Of a stretch of 64,000 nucleotides of DNA, positions 9,154 through 18,345 are shown piece by piece; within the stretch, counting starts at the first letter, position 1; every line of letters starts with the position of its first letter. Position numbers and translations under genes: made by a program. The DNA comes from Bombella pluederhausensis. GTDB lineage: Bacteria > Pseudomonadota > Alphaproteobacteria > Acetobacterales > Acetobacteraceae. The notes beneath the pieces were generated by a model. It made no database searches. It had not been told where the DNA came from and saw nothing but the letters and a program-made list of their open reading frames with translations. The stretch covers positions 496,001 through 560,000 of the forward strand of contig NZ_JANIDY010000001.1 of assembly GCF_026385525.1 (NCBI RefSeq), read 5' to 3'.

Positions 9154-9315
9154 GCGCGGTTCCTGAATGTAGGTTTGAGAGTGCAGTCCACCACAGAAAT
9201 ATTTTCCAAAGGGTAAAAACCAGTGGAGAATAAGGATGACGTTGGCGGTCTATCGTCCTATAGAGACTAGCACGAATTGAACATTGTGCCATATCCAGCA
9301 GGCGAGGCCCGGAAC

Positions 9316-10911
9316 TTGACGCAGAAACACGCAGACACCCTTCAGCAGCTTGATGAAACCCTCCATGAAGACCGTATCCTGATTCTGGATTTCGGTAGTC
9401 AGGTAACCCAGCTGATTGCCCGCCGTGTGCGGGAAAGCGGGGTTTATTGTGAGATCTGGCCGTTTACGTCTTCACTGGAGAAAATTCGCAGTTTCAATCC
9501 TCGTGGCATTATTCTGTCTGGCAGCCCGGCCAGTGTGCATGACGATAATGCCCCGACCCTGCCGGAAGGGCTTCTGGAGCTGCATCGCCCTATTCTGGGT
9601 ATCTGCTACGGCCAGCAGGTTCTCTGCCATACGCTGGGTGGCCGTGTGGAAACACATGAGCATCGTGAGTTTGGTCGTGCCTATATTGATGTGGCCGAGG
9701 AATGTGCGCTGTTCCATGGCCTTTGGGCACAGGGCGGGCGTGAACAGGTATGGATGAGCCACGGCGACCGTGTGACGGCATTGCCGCCGGGCTTTAAGGC
9801 CGTGGCTTATTCTGAAGGCGCTCCATTCGCCATCATCGCTAATGAGGAACGCCGCATCTATGGGGTGCAGTTTCACCCGGAAGTGGTGCATACGCCGCAT
9901 GGTGCCGAGTTGATCCGTAACTTCACGCATGACGTGGCTGGCTGTTCTGGCACGTGGACGATGGCCGGTTTCCGTGATTTGGAAATTGCCCGCATCCGTA
10001 AGCAGGTGGGTGATGGCAAGGTGATCTGTGGTCTTTCCGGTGGTGTGGATAGTTCCGTGGCCGCCAAGCTGATTCATGATGCCATTGGGGACCAGCTGAC
10101 CTGCATTTTCGTTGATCCGGGCATCCTGCGTGCTGGTGAAGCCGATGAGGTGGTAAAGACCTTCCGTGATCGCTTCAATATCCGTCTGGTCCATCGCGAT
10201 GCGTCCGACCTGTTCCTTGGCGAGCTGGCTGGCGTGACGGACCCGGAAGTGAAGCGCAAGACCATTGGTCGCTTGTTTATTGAGGTTTTCGAGCAGGAAG
10301 CTGCCAAGCTGGGCGGGGCGCAGTTCCTTGCACAGGGGACGCTGTACCCGGATGTGATTGAGAGTGTCAGCTTCAATGGCGGGCCGTCCGTGACCATCAA
10401 GTCCCATCATAATGTGGGCGGTCTGCCGGAGCGTATGAACATGGAGCTGGTCGAGCCGCTGCGTGAGCTCTTTAAGGACGAGGTCCGTGCGCTGGGTCGT
10501 GAAATTGGTGTGCCGGAGCATATTGTCGGGCGTCATCCGTTCCCCGGGCCGGGGCTGGCCATCCGTATTCCCGGTGACATCACCCGGGAGAAGCTGGACC
10601 TCCTGCGGAAGGTGGACAGCATCTATCTGGAGGAAATCCGCAAGGCTGGCCTGTATGACGAAATCTGGCAGGCTTTTGCCGTTCTTCTGCCGGTCCGCAC
10701 GGTCGGCGTGATGGGCGATGGCCGTACTTACGATCAGGCCTGCGCTTTGCGTGCCGTTACCAGCACGGATGGCATGACCGCCGAGGTCTATCCCTTCACC
10801 TTCGAGTTCCTCAACCGTGTTGCTGGCCGCATCGTGAATGAGGTGCGTGGCATCAACCGTGTCACTTATGACATTACCTCCAAGCCGCCGGGCACGATTG
10901 AGTGGGAGTAA
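9316..10911 (+). CDS. guaA: GMP synthase (glutamine-hydrolysing)
   Basis: Converts XMP to GMP with ATP and glutamine, the step after GuaB (encoded near 59-60 kb). The N-terminal class I amidotransferase domain has the nucleophile in [10 protein letters not shown] and the His/Glu pair in [11 protein letters not shown]. The ATP-pyrophosphatase domain has the P-loop [14 protein letters not shown], followed by the dimerisation domain ending PPGTIEWE. No ATG lies upstream of the conserved [10 protein letters not shown] chose the TTG at 9316, which has a GCGAGG about 8 bases before it and gives 531 residues (E. coli 525). TTG at 9277 and GTG at 9286 are alternatives without a visible ribosome-binding site. 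A strong terminator follows. Confidence 0.95.
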   Translation: MTQKHADTLQQLDETLHEDRILILDFGSQVTQLIARRVRESGVYCEIWPFTSSLEKIRSFNPRGIILSGSPASVHDDNAPTLPEGLLELHRPILGICYGQQVLCHTLGGRVETHEHREFGRAYIDVAEECALFHGLWAQGGREQVWMSHGDRVTALPPGFKAVAYSEGAPFAIIANEERRIYGVQFHPEVVHTPHGAELIRNFTHDVAGCSGTWTMAGFRDLEIARIRKQVGDGKVICGLSGGVDSSVAAKLIHDAIGDQLTCIFVDPGILRAGEADEVVKTFRDRFNIRLVHRDASDLFLGELAGVTDPEVKRKTIGRLFIEVFEQEAAKLGGAQFLAQGTLYPDVIESVSFNGGPSVTIKSHHNVGGLPERMNMELVEPLRELFKDEVRALGREIGVPEHIVGRHPFPGPGLAIRIPGDITREKLDLLRKVDSIYLEEIRKAGLYDEIWQAFAVLLPVRTVGVMGDGRTYDQACALRAVTSTDGMTAEVYPFTFEFLNRVAGRIVNEVRGINRVTYDITSKPPGTIEWE

Positions 10912-10957
10912 TCTCGCGTCTGGCATAGGGTGGCATTACCCGGCATGAAAGTGCCTT

Positions 10958-10985
10958 AAAGCCCGTATTTCTGCGGGCTTTTTTG
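10958..10985 (+). terminator. Rho-independent terminator after guaA
   Basis: AAAGCCCG and CGGGCTTT form an 8-bp stem around a short loop, followed by a run of T. It lies about 45 bases after the guaA stop and separates guaA from the convergent restriction operon. Confidence 0.85.
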
Positions 10986-11154
10986 TTTTTGGTCCGGTAT
11001 TGTCTGGCACCGGATGGTGTTGCTCAGTGGTGGTTTTCCGACGCCTTCCATACCTTGCGATATAGATAGTCTGTTTATAGTTTTAGCGGCAGGACTTGCG
11101 CCAATTTTTCATTGGTGCTACTGAGCAAAACCCTCAATTCGTATTAGGTAATGA

Positions 11155-13761
11155 TTATAGGTGAGTAGGCAATTGTGCCCGCCACTCGCTCATCAGGATC
11201 AGCGTGCCTTCGACAGTCTCACCATTATTGACTAGCTTCAGCTCGCCTTCTGGTGTGGTTTCGTCCCATTGGAAATGTTCAGAGAGAAACGATAGTGCTT
11301 CGCGCTTATAAGCCGTATCGAGATTGTCGAGCTGATCGCCCTTGGTTTCCAGCACCGTGATCCGATTGGCTTCTTGATCCTTCCGTACGGCGAAGATGAA
11401 ATCGGGATAGATTTTTGCTTTCTTCCATCCTTGGATGCCGTATTGTGTCCGGGCGACGTTGCGGTGCCACCAGGTCAGTGTTTTTTCTCCATCGAGATAT
11501 ACGGCCACATCCTGCTCGTCTCTGTTCAGTTCATTTTCGTAGACAGGCGCAAACAGGCTTTTTTCTAGTGGACCGCCAGCCCGGTTCAGAAGCTGGCGAG
11601 TATTTTCCGGTTCGGTGGTTTCGATGTTGAATGGCATCCGCCAGTTGCGACCATCGAGCCGCAGTCGGAACTGGATGCTGCCTGCCGTCACTTTAGTTTT
11701 GAACAGGGCTTCGGCACGTTTATCTCGCGCGGTATCGAGGCCCTTTCGTAGTTCTTCCACAATCAGGCTGGAGAGGAGGCCAAGCCGTGCATGGTCGAAA
11801 CCCCTTGCCCGTAGGGCGGCTATCATTGCGCCAACAATCTCGCGGCCGACGAAGGGATTCGGTACGATGTCCGAGATCATTCGGACAGTGTGGGCCGGAT
11901 CGAAGGCAAGTATTTCCGTGTTTGCGGCGACCATCTCGCCGACGAGCAGTTCATCGCCGTCATCGGCAAGCCTGATCCGCTGAAGCTGGCTCTCCGCCGC
12001 TTGCGCATTTTCAGGCACCCGTTCCGCAATGGCTTGTGGATCGAAGCCGCGCCAGTCAATAGCCGAGAGAATGTCGGTTTCGCAATCCAGCTCGCGCGCT
12101 TGTCCGCCTTCCACGATCATCACTTTGGGCAGATAGATGTCTGTTTTGGCAAATTCGGGACGACGTGTGATCAAACGGGTAGCCTTGTCTGTACTGCTCT
12201 TGTCGTCCTGCGTCACGCGAAGCACCAGATCGCCAAGGCCGTCCTGTTCCAGGCCTTCTTTGATTGCGCCGACAACCGAGGCCGTGTCGGCATGATGAGT
12301 GATGATGTGACATTCATCGAGCGCTTCTATGCCGGTCTTGAGCGCACCGGGCTGACGTAGGACGCGACCGACAAGCTGCGTCATAGCCTTCAGGTTGGAA
12401 CTGGCCGCTAGGCTGCACAGTACATAAGCGAACGGGCAATCCCAGCCCTCTTGCAGCGCCTGTTTCGTGATGATGGCACGGACACGGTTGGTTGGCGACA
12501 AAAGGTCCTGATTCTCAGGATCACTCAGATCGTTCTGTTGCGCTGTCTTGATGGCGATTTCGGCCTCATCGAAGCCCGTTGTCAGGAGCCACTCCTTCAC
12601 GTCTTCGGCGTGGATATGGCTGCTTTCCCGCTGATCCGCGCCTGTGCGCTCGACCTGAATCAGCATGATGGGCCGAATATAGCGGCCCGTCTCAGCACAT
12701 AGCTTTCGGGCCTCGGCATCAAGCGCGCTCAGCTTGGCGACCGCCGCGTTCAGCGTCGCCTTCCAGTCATTGCCCTGCCGGGGGTCAAGGTTGAGCGGCA
12801 TTTTGATCATACCTTCCCGGTCCAGCTCGCGCCCGGTCACTTCCACAAGCACATTGGCATAGCGAGCGTCACGCGGGTTGCGACCACCGCGCGGCTGCAC
12901 ATCCTGCGGCGTGGCCGTCAGTTCCAGAACGAAGCAGGGGTTGAAGCCATAGAGCGTGCTGAAGGCGAGGTCCGATACCGCCCGGTGTCCTTCATCCATC
13001 ACGACGACGGGCCGGATGATGCGCAGTGCGTTGCCTAGAGAGTCTTTGATCATCAGCCATGCCGGGCCGCCATCAGCCAGATCATAGACGGACAGGTTGG
13101 GGATAGCGTTTTTCAGTACGTCATGTGCTTCCTGTTCGCCTTCGTCCGGCGTGAACCCACACACGTCGCCCCGATCCTGAAACATCTTCAGCGAATCTTG
13201 CGTCTCACGGTTCGCAGACTGCAGCATCAGCAGCATGACGCAGAGATTGTTTTCCACGTCTCGCGCATCGAGACGGTCGGTTTTTTCCATGATCATCACG
13301 CGCCCCGCCGCTGCACGGTCGAGTGCCTGGCGATAGGGGTGCTGGCGATCTTTCAGGCACTTGAGCGTCTGCGTGTAGATCGCCTCGTTTGGCACGATCC
13401 ACAGCACGAAGCCGGTGTTGCGGTCGAGATAGCGGCCCATCACCCGTGACACGGCAGAGATGGCGAGCCACGTCTTGCCGCCGCCAGTTGGTACTTTCAG
13501 CACGGCATTGGGTATGGGCCGGTTGCAGCCGTCCATGCGCGGCGAGAATGGAATCGCCGTGCGGGAAGCGGGTAGCTTACCCGCCCCCTTCAGGGCTTCC
13601 CAAGCCTCCTTGGTGAAATCCGGCACGGGGATCTTGAGATGCGGCTTGCTGGCCGCCAGTTCCGCAACCTCGTCGGCCTCCTTCTTCCGGTTTTTTAGAC
13701 GGTCTAGATAGGCGTCGAGAATGGAAAGCACGCGTTCCTGGTAATCGAGCTGTCGAAACAT
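11155..13761 (-). CDS. Type III restriction enzyme, Res subunit
   Basis: Helicase-nuclease subunit of a type III restriction-modification system. It translocates or slides after recognising two inversely oriented unmethylated sites and cuts nearby DNA together with Mod. The 868-residue protein has a superfamily 2 helicase core: Walker A PTGGGKTW (about residue 92), DEGH in VVVMDEGHRAV (about 257), TATPQ, and the late motif QLVGRVLRQP. The C-terminus carries a PD-(D/E)xK nuclease pattern, IYPDFIFAV followed by ITVLETKG (residues about 780-805). It starts 5 bases after the mod stop, so the two are co-transcribed. No frameshift or stop was seen, so the subunit looks intact. Confidence 0.92.
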   Translation of the reverse strand: MFRQLDYQERVLSILDAYLDRLKNRKKEADEVAELAASKPHLKIPVPDFTKEAWEALKGAGKLPASRTAIPFSPRMDGCNRPIPNAVLKVPTGGGKTWLAISAVSRVMGRYLDRNTGFVLWIVPNEAIYTQTLKCLKDRQHPYRQALDRAAAGRVMIMEKTDRLDARDVENNLCVMLLMLQSANRETQDSLKMFQDRGDVCGFTPDEGEQEAHDVLKNAIPNLSVYDLADGGPAWLMIKDSLGNALRIIRPVVVMDEGHRAVSDLAFSTLYGFNPCFVLELTATPQDVQPRGGRNPRDARYANVLVEVTGRELDREGMIKMPLNLDPRQGNDWKATLNAAVAKLSALDAEARKLCAETGRYIRPIMLIQVERTGADQRESSHIHAEDVKEWLLTTGFDEAEIAIKTAQQNDLSDPENQDLLSPTNRVRAIITKQALQEGWDCPFAYVLCSLAASSNLKAMTQLVGRVLRQPGALKTGIEALDECHIITHHADTASVVGAIKEGLEQDGLGDLVLRVTQDDKSSTDKATRLITRRPEFAKTDIYLPKVMIVEGGQARELDCETDILSAIDWRGFDPQAIAERVPENAQAAESQLQRIRLADDGDELLVGEMVAANTEILAFDPAHTVRMISDIVPNPFVGREIVGAMIAALRARGFDHARLGLLSSLIVEELRKGLDTARDKRAEALFKTKVTAGSIQFRLRLDGRNWRMPFNIETTEPENTRQLLNRAGGPLEKSLFAPVYENELNRDEQDVAVYLDGEKTLTWWHRNVARTQYGIQGWKKAKIYPDFIFAVRKDQEANRITVLETKGDQLDNLDTAYKREALSFLSEHFQWDETTPEGELKLVNNGETVEGTLILMSEWRAQLPTHL

Positions 13762-13766
13762 GATGA

Positions 13767-15482
13767 TCAGCTCCGGTCAATCTGGTAGAGTGCGAAGGGC
13801 AACGGTACGAACTCCACGGGAATATTCTGTTCTGCAAGCATCTTCTGGCTTACGAAGCGCGCCGGGGCGAAGACTAGGTGCCGCATGGTCGGATCGGTAG
13901 TGGCGAACGTCTTGGCACGCGCCAGCGTTAGTGCTGCTTCTGGTGACTTTAGCCAGTCGAGGTCGGGCTTGTAGATCAGCCAAACATGCTGCCCCTCGGT
14001 TGCACCGAGATAGAAGTCGTCCTCTCGCACAGCGGTGGGGACGAGAGCGTGATTGGTTGCCATGTGGAATAGCACTGCGCCAAGACCGGTGTACGAGGGC
14101 AGGGTTTCGCCACTCAATACCTTGTCCAGTTCAACCGGATCGCCAAGCGTGCAGTATGTGAAGGTGCCACCAAGGCCAGAGTGGGATGGTTCCTGATCTG
14201 CGCCCGGAATCCCACTTTGCACGCGCGCGACGCGCTCTCGGGTCAGCTCATCCGCGTAGTGTTCTCCCTCAACTAGAATGAAACGGCGTTGACCACCATC
14301 CTTCGCATTGAGTTTCATAACTGAATGCGCTGTCGTTCCCGATCCTGCAAAACTGTCTAAGACAAGGGAATCTTTTCTTGTCGCATACGAGAGAATCTTA
14401 TCCACCAATTGAGTCGGTTTGGGATTGTCGAATGCTTTTGCTCGCTCGGGGAATAACTGCCGAAGCTCGTAGGCCGCCGTGCGCCCATCCAACTCAATCA
14501 CACTCGGAAGCTTATCTAGAAAATCTTTCGCATAAACCTTTATTTCAATGATCTTCTCATGGTTGTCACCAAACAAAATTTTGTCATTGGCGAGTAAGTC
14601 TCGCATCGTTTCTTCGGAAAAGCGATATCCCATTAGTGGTTGCTTGCACGGCTTTCCGGTCTTTGGGTGCATCACGTCATAGCGATAGCCCTCTCTGCCC
14701 GGGTTGTGCACGCTCTGACTTCCCGTGTAGATCCCATCGGCATCAATATACTTGTATCGGTCAAGCGGCCAAAGCTCGCTTTTATGTTCGCGAAACCATG
14801 CAGTATATGCCGCCTGCATTTCTTCCGGGGTCGGATGTTCAGCCGCAAACTCGGAGCCTACACGGACAAGCAGGTCTTTTACGTCAGAGAACTGAGACTT
14901 CCATACTTTTTCGACAGAGTCCTTATCCTTGGAGAAACACACGATATATTCGTGTTCAACGGCGATCCGCGTGGGATTGTTATCGGTCACGTTTTTCCAG
15001 ACGATAGTGCCGATCCAGTTTGATGGGTTTCTGGAAAGCTCGTCGAGCATGAGCTTCATGTTGTATAGTTCGTTGTCATCTATGCAGATGAAAATGACCC
15101 CATCATCGGAAAGCAGATCGAAAAGTAGTCGCAGACGCGGCCACATCATGGCGCACCATTTGTCGTGGCGCAGGCCATCTTCGATGTTGATAGGATTGGA
15201 TGCCAGCCATTCTCGGATCATCGGAGCATTGACGTTATCATTGTAGCACCAGCCCTCGTTTCCGGTATTATAGGGCGGGTCGATAAAGATGCAGTCCACC
15301 TTCCCCGCATAGAGCGGTAGAAGCGCCTTCAGTGCGTGCAGGTTGTCGCCCTGAATAATGAGATTGCCGTCAAGGGCAACCGGTCCGATCCCCTTTTTGG
15401 GATGTGGCACGAGCGGGCGGAAGGGCACGGCGAGGTGGTGGTTGTAAACGAACTCTTTGCCCTTGAAGCTCAGCTCAGTCAT
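13767..15482 (-). CDS. Type III DNA methyltransferase, Mod subunit
   Basis: Adenine-N6 methyltransferase and specificity subunit of the type III system. The catalytic motif IDPPYNTG lies near residue 65 and the S-adenosylmethionine motif FAGSGTT near residue 379. This order (motif IV first, target-recognition region in between, motif I last) defines the beta class used by type III Mod proteins. At 571 residues it is of ordinary length. The frame is open to 15584, but the family N-terminus MTELSFKGKEF starts at 15482, and that ATG overlaps the end of the antitoxin-like gene by 8 bases. No simple-sequence repeat that would point to phase variation is visible. The recognition site cannot be read from sequence. 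Confidence 0.93.
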   Translation of the reverse strand: MTELSFKGKEFVYNHHLAVPFRPLVPHPKKGIGPVALDGNLIIQGDNLHALKALLPLYAGKVDCIFIDPPYNTGNEGWCYNDNVNAPMIREWLASNPINIEDGLRHDKWCAMMWPRLRLLFDLLSDDGVIFICIDDNELYNMKLMLDELSRNPSNWIGTIVWKNVTDNNPTRIAVEHEYIVCFSKDKDSVEKVWKSQFSDVKDLLVRVGSEFAAEHPTPEEMQAAYTAWFREHKSELWPLDRYKYIDADGIYTGSQSVHNPGREGYRYDVMHPKTGKPCKQPLMGYRFSEETMRDLLANDKILFGDNHEKIIEIKVYAKDFLDKLPSVIELDGRTAAYELRQLFPERAKAFDNPKPTQLVDKILSYATRKDSLVLDSFAGSGTTAHSVMKLNAKDGGQRRFILVEGEHYADELTRERVARVQSGIPGADQEPSHSGLGGTFTYCTLGDPVELDKVLSGETLPSYTGLGAVLFHMATNHALVPTAVREDDFYLGATEGQHVWLIYKPDLDWLKSPEAALTLARAKTFATTDPTMRHLVFAPARFVSQKMLAEQNIPVEFVPLPFALYQIDRS

Positions 15483-15684
15483 GATGATTCCCAGATGTAT
15501 GCATGGTAATATTGCCGACCGGGGCACGGGATGCCTCGATTGCAACAAGCCGCTGATATTCCTCGACGGCGAGGACAACGACAACCGGGCGACCGTGTTT
15601 TTCGATTACTACGGGTTCAGCCCGAGCGGTGTCGATCAGCCGTCCAAAATTGTATTTTGCGTCCTTGGCAGATTGCGTTTGCAT
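15475..15684 (-). CDS. Phd/YefM-family antitoxin-like protein
   Basis: 69-residue protein with the Phd/YefM fold signature: KDAKYNFGRLIDTARAEPVVIEKHGRPVVVVLAVEEYQRLV. The N-terminal part of such proteins binds DNA and the C-terminal tail wraps a cognate toxin. Here the C-terminal part is short (about 17 residues after the core) and no toxin gene lies on either side. Its 3' end overlaps the mod start by 8 bases, so it is the first gene of a phd-mod-res operon. The ATG has a CAAGGG ribosome-binding site 6 bases upstream. It may repress its own operon and so the restriction system; this is inference. Confidence 0.8.
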   Translation of the reverse strand: MQTQSAKDAKYNFGRLIDTARAEPVVIEKHGRPVVVVLAVEEYQRLVAIEASRAPVGNITMHTSGNHHD

Positions 15685-15710
15685 GGCGGCCCTTGCCAGT
15701 TAGTTATTTG

Positions 15711-15734
15711 TGGCCATTTTGGCTAGAATGGTCA
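15711..15734. promoter_or_regulatory. Imperfect palindrome upstream of the phd-mod-res operon
   Basis: TGGCCATTTT and AGAATGGTCA pair at 8 of 10 positions around a GGCT centre, 27-50 bases before the antitoxin-like gene. A second TGGTCATTTT at 15729-15738 also makes a direct repeat. The position and shape suit an operator for the Phd-like protein; function is inferred. Confidence 0.45.
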
Positions 15735-15866
15735 TTTTTGACAAGGTCTATGTTGCTTAATATTTTTATCCAGCATGGAGTTTTTCATGGCATTACCAAT
15801 TTAAAAAATAACAACTTTTTGATTTATAACATATCAATAATGGAGCGGGAGTTATGCGGGCCTTTT
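15735..15866. other. AT-rich intergenic stretch
   Basis: About 130 bases, visibly richer in A+T than its surroundings, between the restriction operon promoter region and the end of the broken synthase-like gene. It probably holds the operon promoter. No terminator, repeat or small gene could be supported. Confidence 0.4.
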
Positions 15867-16943
15867 TCAGGTGTAGGGGTTTTTGTCCAGATAGCCCATT
15901 GTCCGGCCCATAGCATCTGCAAGACGGATGACATTGGGGCGGGACGCTGCAAACAGTTCCGGTTCTATGAGCATGATGTGATGGCCGTCATGTCGGAGTT
16001 TCTGGAACAGTGCAATCCCGTGATAGGGGAGCCATCTGGAACGTCGTTTGTACTCAGGGTAAAGCCTCAGCCCCAGTACAGGAAGCTTTTTGGTATGGAT
16101 GGTGGCCCGGATGCTCCGGGGGAAGAAGTGTCGTTCCCATTGCAGTTCCGCAGCAGCGGCCTTTACGGCCCTGTATTCAGCCAGAGCGCATCTGGCTTCA
16201 TGCTGGAAGTGATCAGGCATGACGGTGGTGTAGATGGACGTTCCTGGAAGGTACACCGCCACCTGTCATAGAAGCGTCCGAATTCTTCCGCTTTTGGGGC
16301 CAGGACCTGAGACATGTCGTGCAGGTGCAGGGTGTCATCAGCCTTCATGCATCTGATTTCGGCCTGCAGGGCGTTGAGATAGGCAATAGCTTCCACGTTG
16401 GTGTTGGCAAAGGGCATGGCATAGAATGTTGAATTGGCAATGATATGGAGGATCAGGCCGGGGGCCTAATGGGCAGAAACCAGTCTGGACAGATCGGCCA
16501 GATTGGAAAGGGTGACCATCTCTCCCAGTGTGCAGGTCGTGGCCTTGAACCGTTTCACGGGATCGGCGATGATGCAGAAAATGGGGAGAATGATTTCAAT
16601 GGGCGTCCTGCCTGACAGCAGTTGGTTACAGCCTGTTCTCAATGAGGTGACGTGGCACAAAAGACCGGCGGGAATTGAACTGGAAGCCCCCGTGCTTGAG
16701 AATGTGCGGAATGCCCTTTACGGTGCCCGCTGCGTTGGCCTCAGCAAGCAGCCTAGTTTCATCAAGTTCTCTTTTTGTTACGTATTCCTGTCTCAGCCGC
16801 TCCTGAAAAACAGGATCGGTATTTACGGGGATTGAAGAAAGGTCTGGTGCCTGTTCTGGCCATGGATGGTTATTCAGGGCAGAGGGGCTGAGTCCCTCAC
16901 CGTTACGACCGATGTCAATATAATGGGACGATTTTGTCATCAT
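15867..16943 (-). pseudogene. Broken isonitrile synthase-like gene (DIT1/PvcA family)
   Basis: Four reading-frame pieces join into one protein of about 355 residues. The gene starts at an ATG that overlaps the MFS stop (ATGATGA) and runs in one frame to a stop near 16626. It then continues one frame over (RTPIEIILPIFC, then TLGEMVTL) through an in-frame TAG at 16466-16468 into LILHIIANSTFYA and TLHLHDMSQVLAP. Near 16260 it returns to the first frame (YLPGTSIYTTVM, SIRATIHTKKLPVLGLRLYP, LPYHGIALF). PIEIILP, the SIRATIH block and the LPYHG segment resemble the PIxFVLP, IRLSIH and TPWHG landmarks of PF05141 enzymes, which turn the amino group of tyrosine or tryptophan into an isonitrile. Family assignment is from pattern memory; the breaks are seen directly. 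Confidence 0.6.
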
Positions 16944-18148
16944 GCGTCTTCCCTGTCTGGAGAGTGACGGAATATGGCCTGGAATAATGCCACCATGAAC
17001 AGGACCACCATTCCCACAGCGGCATAATTAATCCATTCCCACCCAACGCCCTTTAACGTCACCCCGCCAGCAAAACAGCCGATGGCAGTACATAGAGCCG
17101 TGACGAACTCACTGAGCCCCTGCGCACCTGGCCTATATTCTGTATGTGGAATTGCCGCCACCAGCAGCGTAGAGCCTGAAACGAACAGGATATTCCAAGC
17201 CAGCCCTAACAGGAAAAGAGAGAAAAACAGCTCGTAAGCGTTATTGAACATCACGTTGAGCAATGCCACACCCAGTATGAGAACCAGTCCCACCATGATG
17301 GCAATAGAGCTTCCTGCACGATTATAAAGCCAGCCGGAGAGGGGCGAGCTGCTGAACATGGCAAACAGATGCGCCATCATCATTTCCGAGACGAAGTCTA
17401 CATCATGCCCTTGCTGGAGGATGTGAATGGGCGTGATGCTCATGAGAACCATCATGACGCTATAGGACAGGGCATTCGTGGCTATGGCAAGCAGATAAGA
17501 GCGCCGTTCCCTCGGGGGGATCTGACGGAGAAAATGCAGGCTGATTTTCCGTCTGCCCTGAAGATGAACCTGCCGAGGCCTATCTTTCAGTCCGAACATA
17601 AGGACGACCGAAAGCAGCGCCAGAGCGGCGACGATGAGATAAGCCCCAGAGTGGGGAAGGCCGGGGATGAGGTCATCCCCCAGATAGGCAAGAAAAGGCC
17701 CCAGAAGGCTGGCGATGACGCCACCAGAGAGAACCGTGGCGATGCTTCTGGCTCGTGCCGTATCAGTCGTAGTATCATCAGCCGCAGCGAGGCGGTAATA
17801 TTGGGCGAAAGCTTGAAACACGCCTACCGCTGCCGTCCCGCAGCAGAAAAGAGGAAAGCTATGTGTTGCCAGAGCTTGGAAAGAAGTCAGCCCGCCTATC
17901 GCTCCAGCTAAGGCCCCCAGTATGAAGCCTGCCCTGCGGCCCAGTCTGCCCATGAGGATCGAGGCAAAAAAGGTCGTCAGACAGGCCACAAGAGTGATGA
18001 GCGAATAAGGTAGCGTGGCAAATGTCTTGTCCGGGGTGAGCTGGTAGCCCACAACACCCGTCAGCGTCAGGTCAATGGAGAACGCCGCCGTGAAAAGTAG
18101 CTGCCCCAGAAACAGGATTGCGAGGCGGTATCGACTGGTTCGAAACAT
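16940..18148 (-). CDS. MFS transporter, putative exporter
   Basis: About 402-residue major facilitator with some 12 hydrophobic segments. The loop after helix 2 carries MGRLGRRAG, the MFS motif A. A basic stretch (KDRPRQVHLQGRRK) marks the central cytoplasmic loop. The ATG at 18148 is preferred because GAGGGAG lies 8 bases before it; ATGs at 18154 and 18172 are alternatives. Its stop overlaps the start of the broken isonitrile-synthase-like gene, so the two formed a coupled operon and the transporter may have exported that enzyme's product or a derivative. Substrate cannot be inferred from the sequence. It looks intact. Confidence 0.85.
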   Translation of the reverse strand: MFRTSRYRLAILFLGQLLFTAAFSIDLTLTGVVGYQLTPDKTFATLPYSLITLVACLTTFFASILMGRLGRRAGFILGALAGAIGGLTSFQALATHSFPLFCCGTAAVGVFQAFAQYYRLAAADDTTTDTARARSIATVLSGGVIASLLGPFLAYLGDDLIPGLPHSGAYLIVAALALLSVVLMFGLKDRPRQVHLQGRRKISLHFLRQIPPRERRSYLLAIATNALSYSVMMVLMSITPIHILQQGHDVDFVSEMMMAHLFAMFSSSPLSGWLYNRAGSSIAIMVGLVLILGVALLNVMFNNAYELFFSLFLLGLAWNILFVSGSTLLVAAIPHTEYRPGAQGLSEFVTALCTAIGCFAGGVTLKGVGWEWINYAAVGMVVLFMVALFQAIFRHSPDREDA

Positions 18149-18345
18149 GACCATGTCTCCCTCTGGCCCCATTGTTGCCCTTGGTTGTGGTATAAATATG
18201 GTCTGGCCCGTAGGGGATGAGATGACGGAATGATGGTGTCACGCTTTTCTGGCAGGGCAGGGTTGCTGCCCATGAGCGTATTTTTTGAACATAAGAGGGG
18301 GAATACGGCTTGCTCAAATGGCTATCCCTTGGCAGGGATAAGGGG

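Noticed and set aside
9472-10926. A 484-codon open frame antisense to guaA
   Set aside because: Composition and position show a shadow of guaA; no family resemblance.
11155-15866. A toxin gene partnering the Phd-like protein
   Set aside because: No Doc, RelE, PIN or similar frame lies on either strand near it; only Mod and Res are adjacent.
15531-16271. A 246-codon open frame on the plus strand across the antitoxin-like gene and the broken synthase
   Set aside because: It is antisense to both, has no recognisable domain, and the minus-strand reading explains the same bases better.
11155-18148. A genomic island bounded by integrase or attachment sites
   Set aside because: The region is accessory in content, but no integrase, transposase, flanking direct repeat or tRNA junction was found at its edges.
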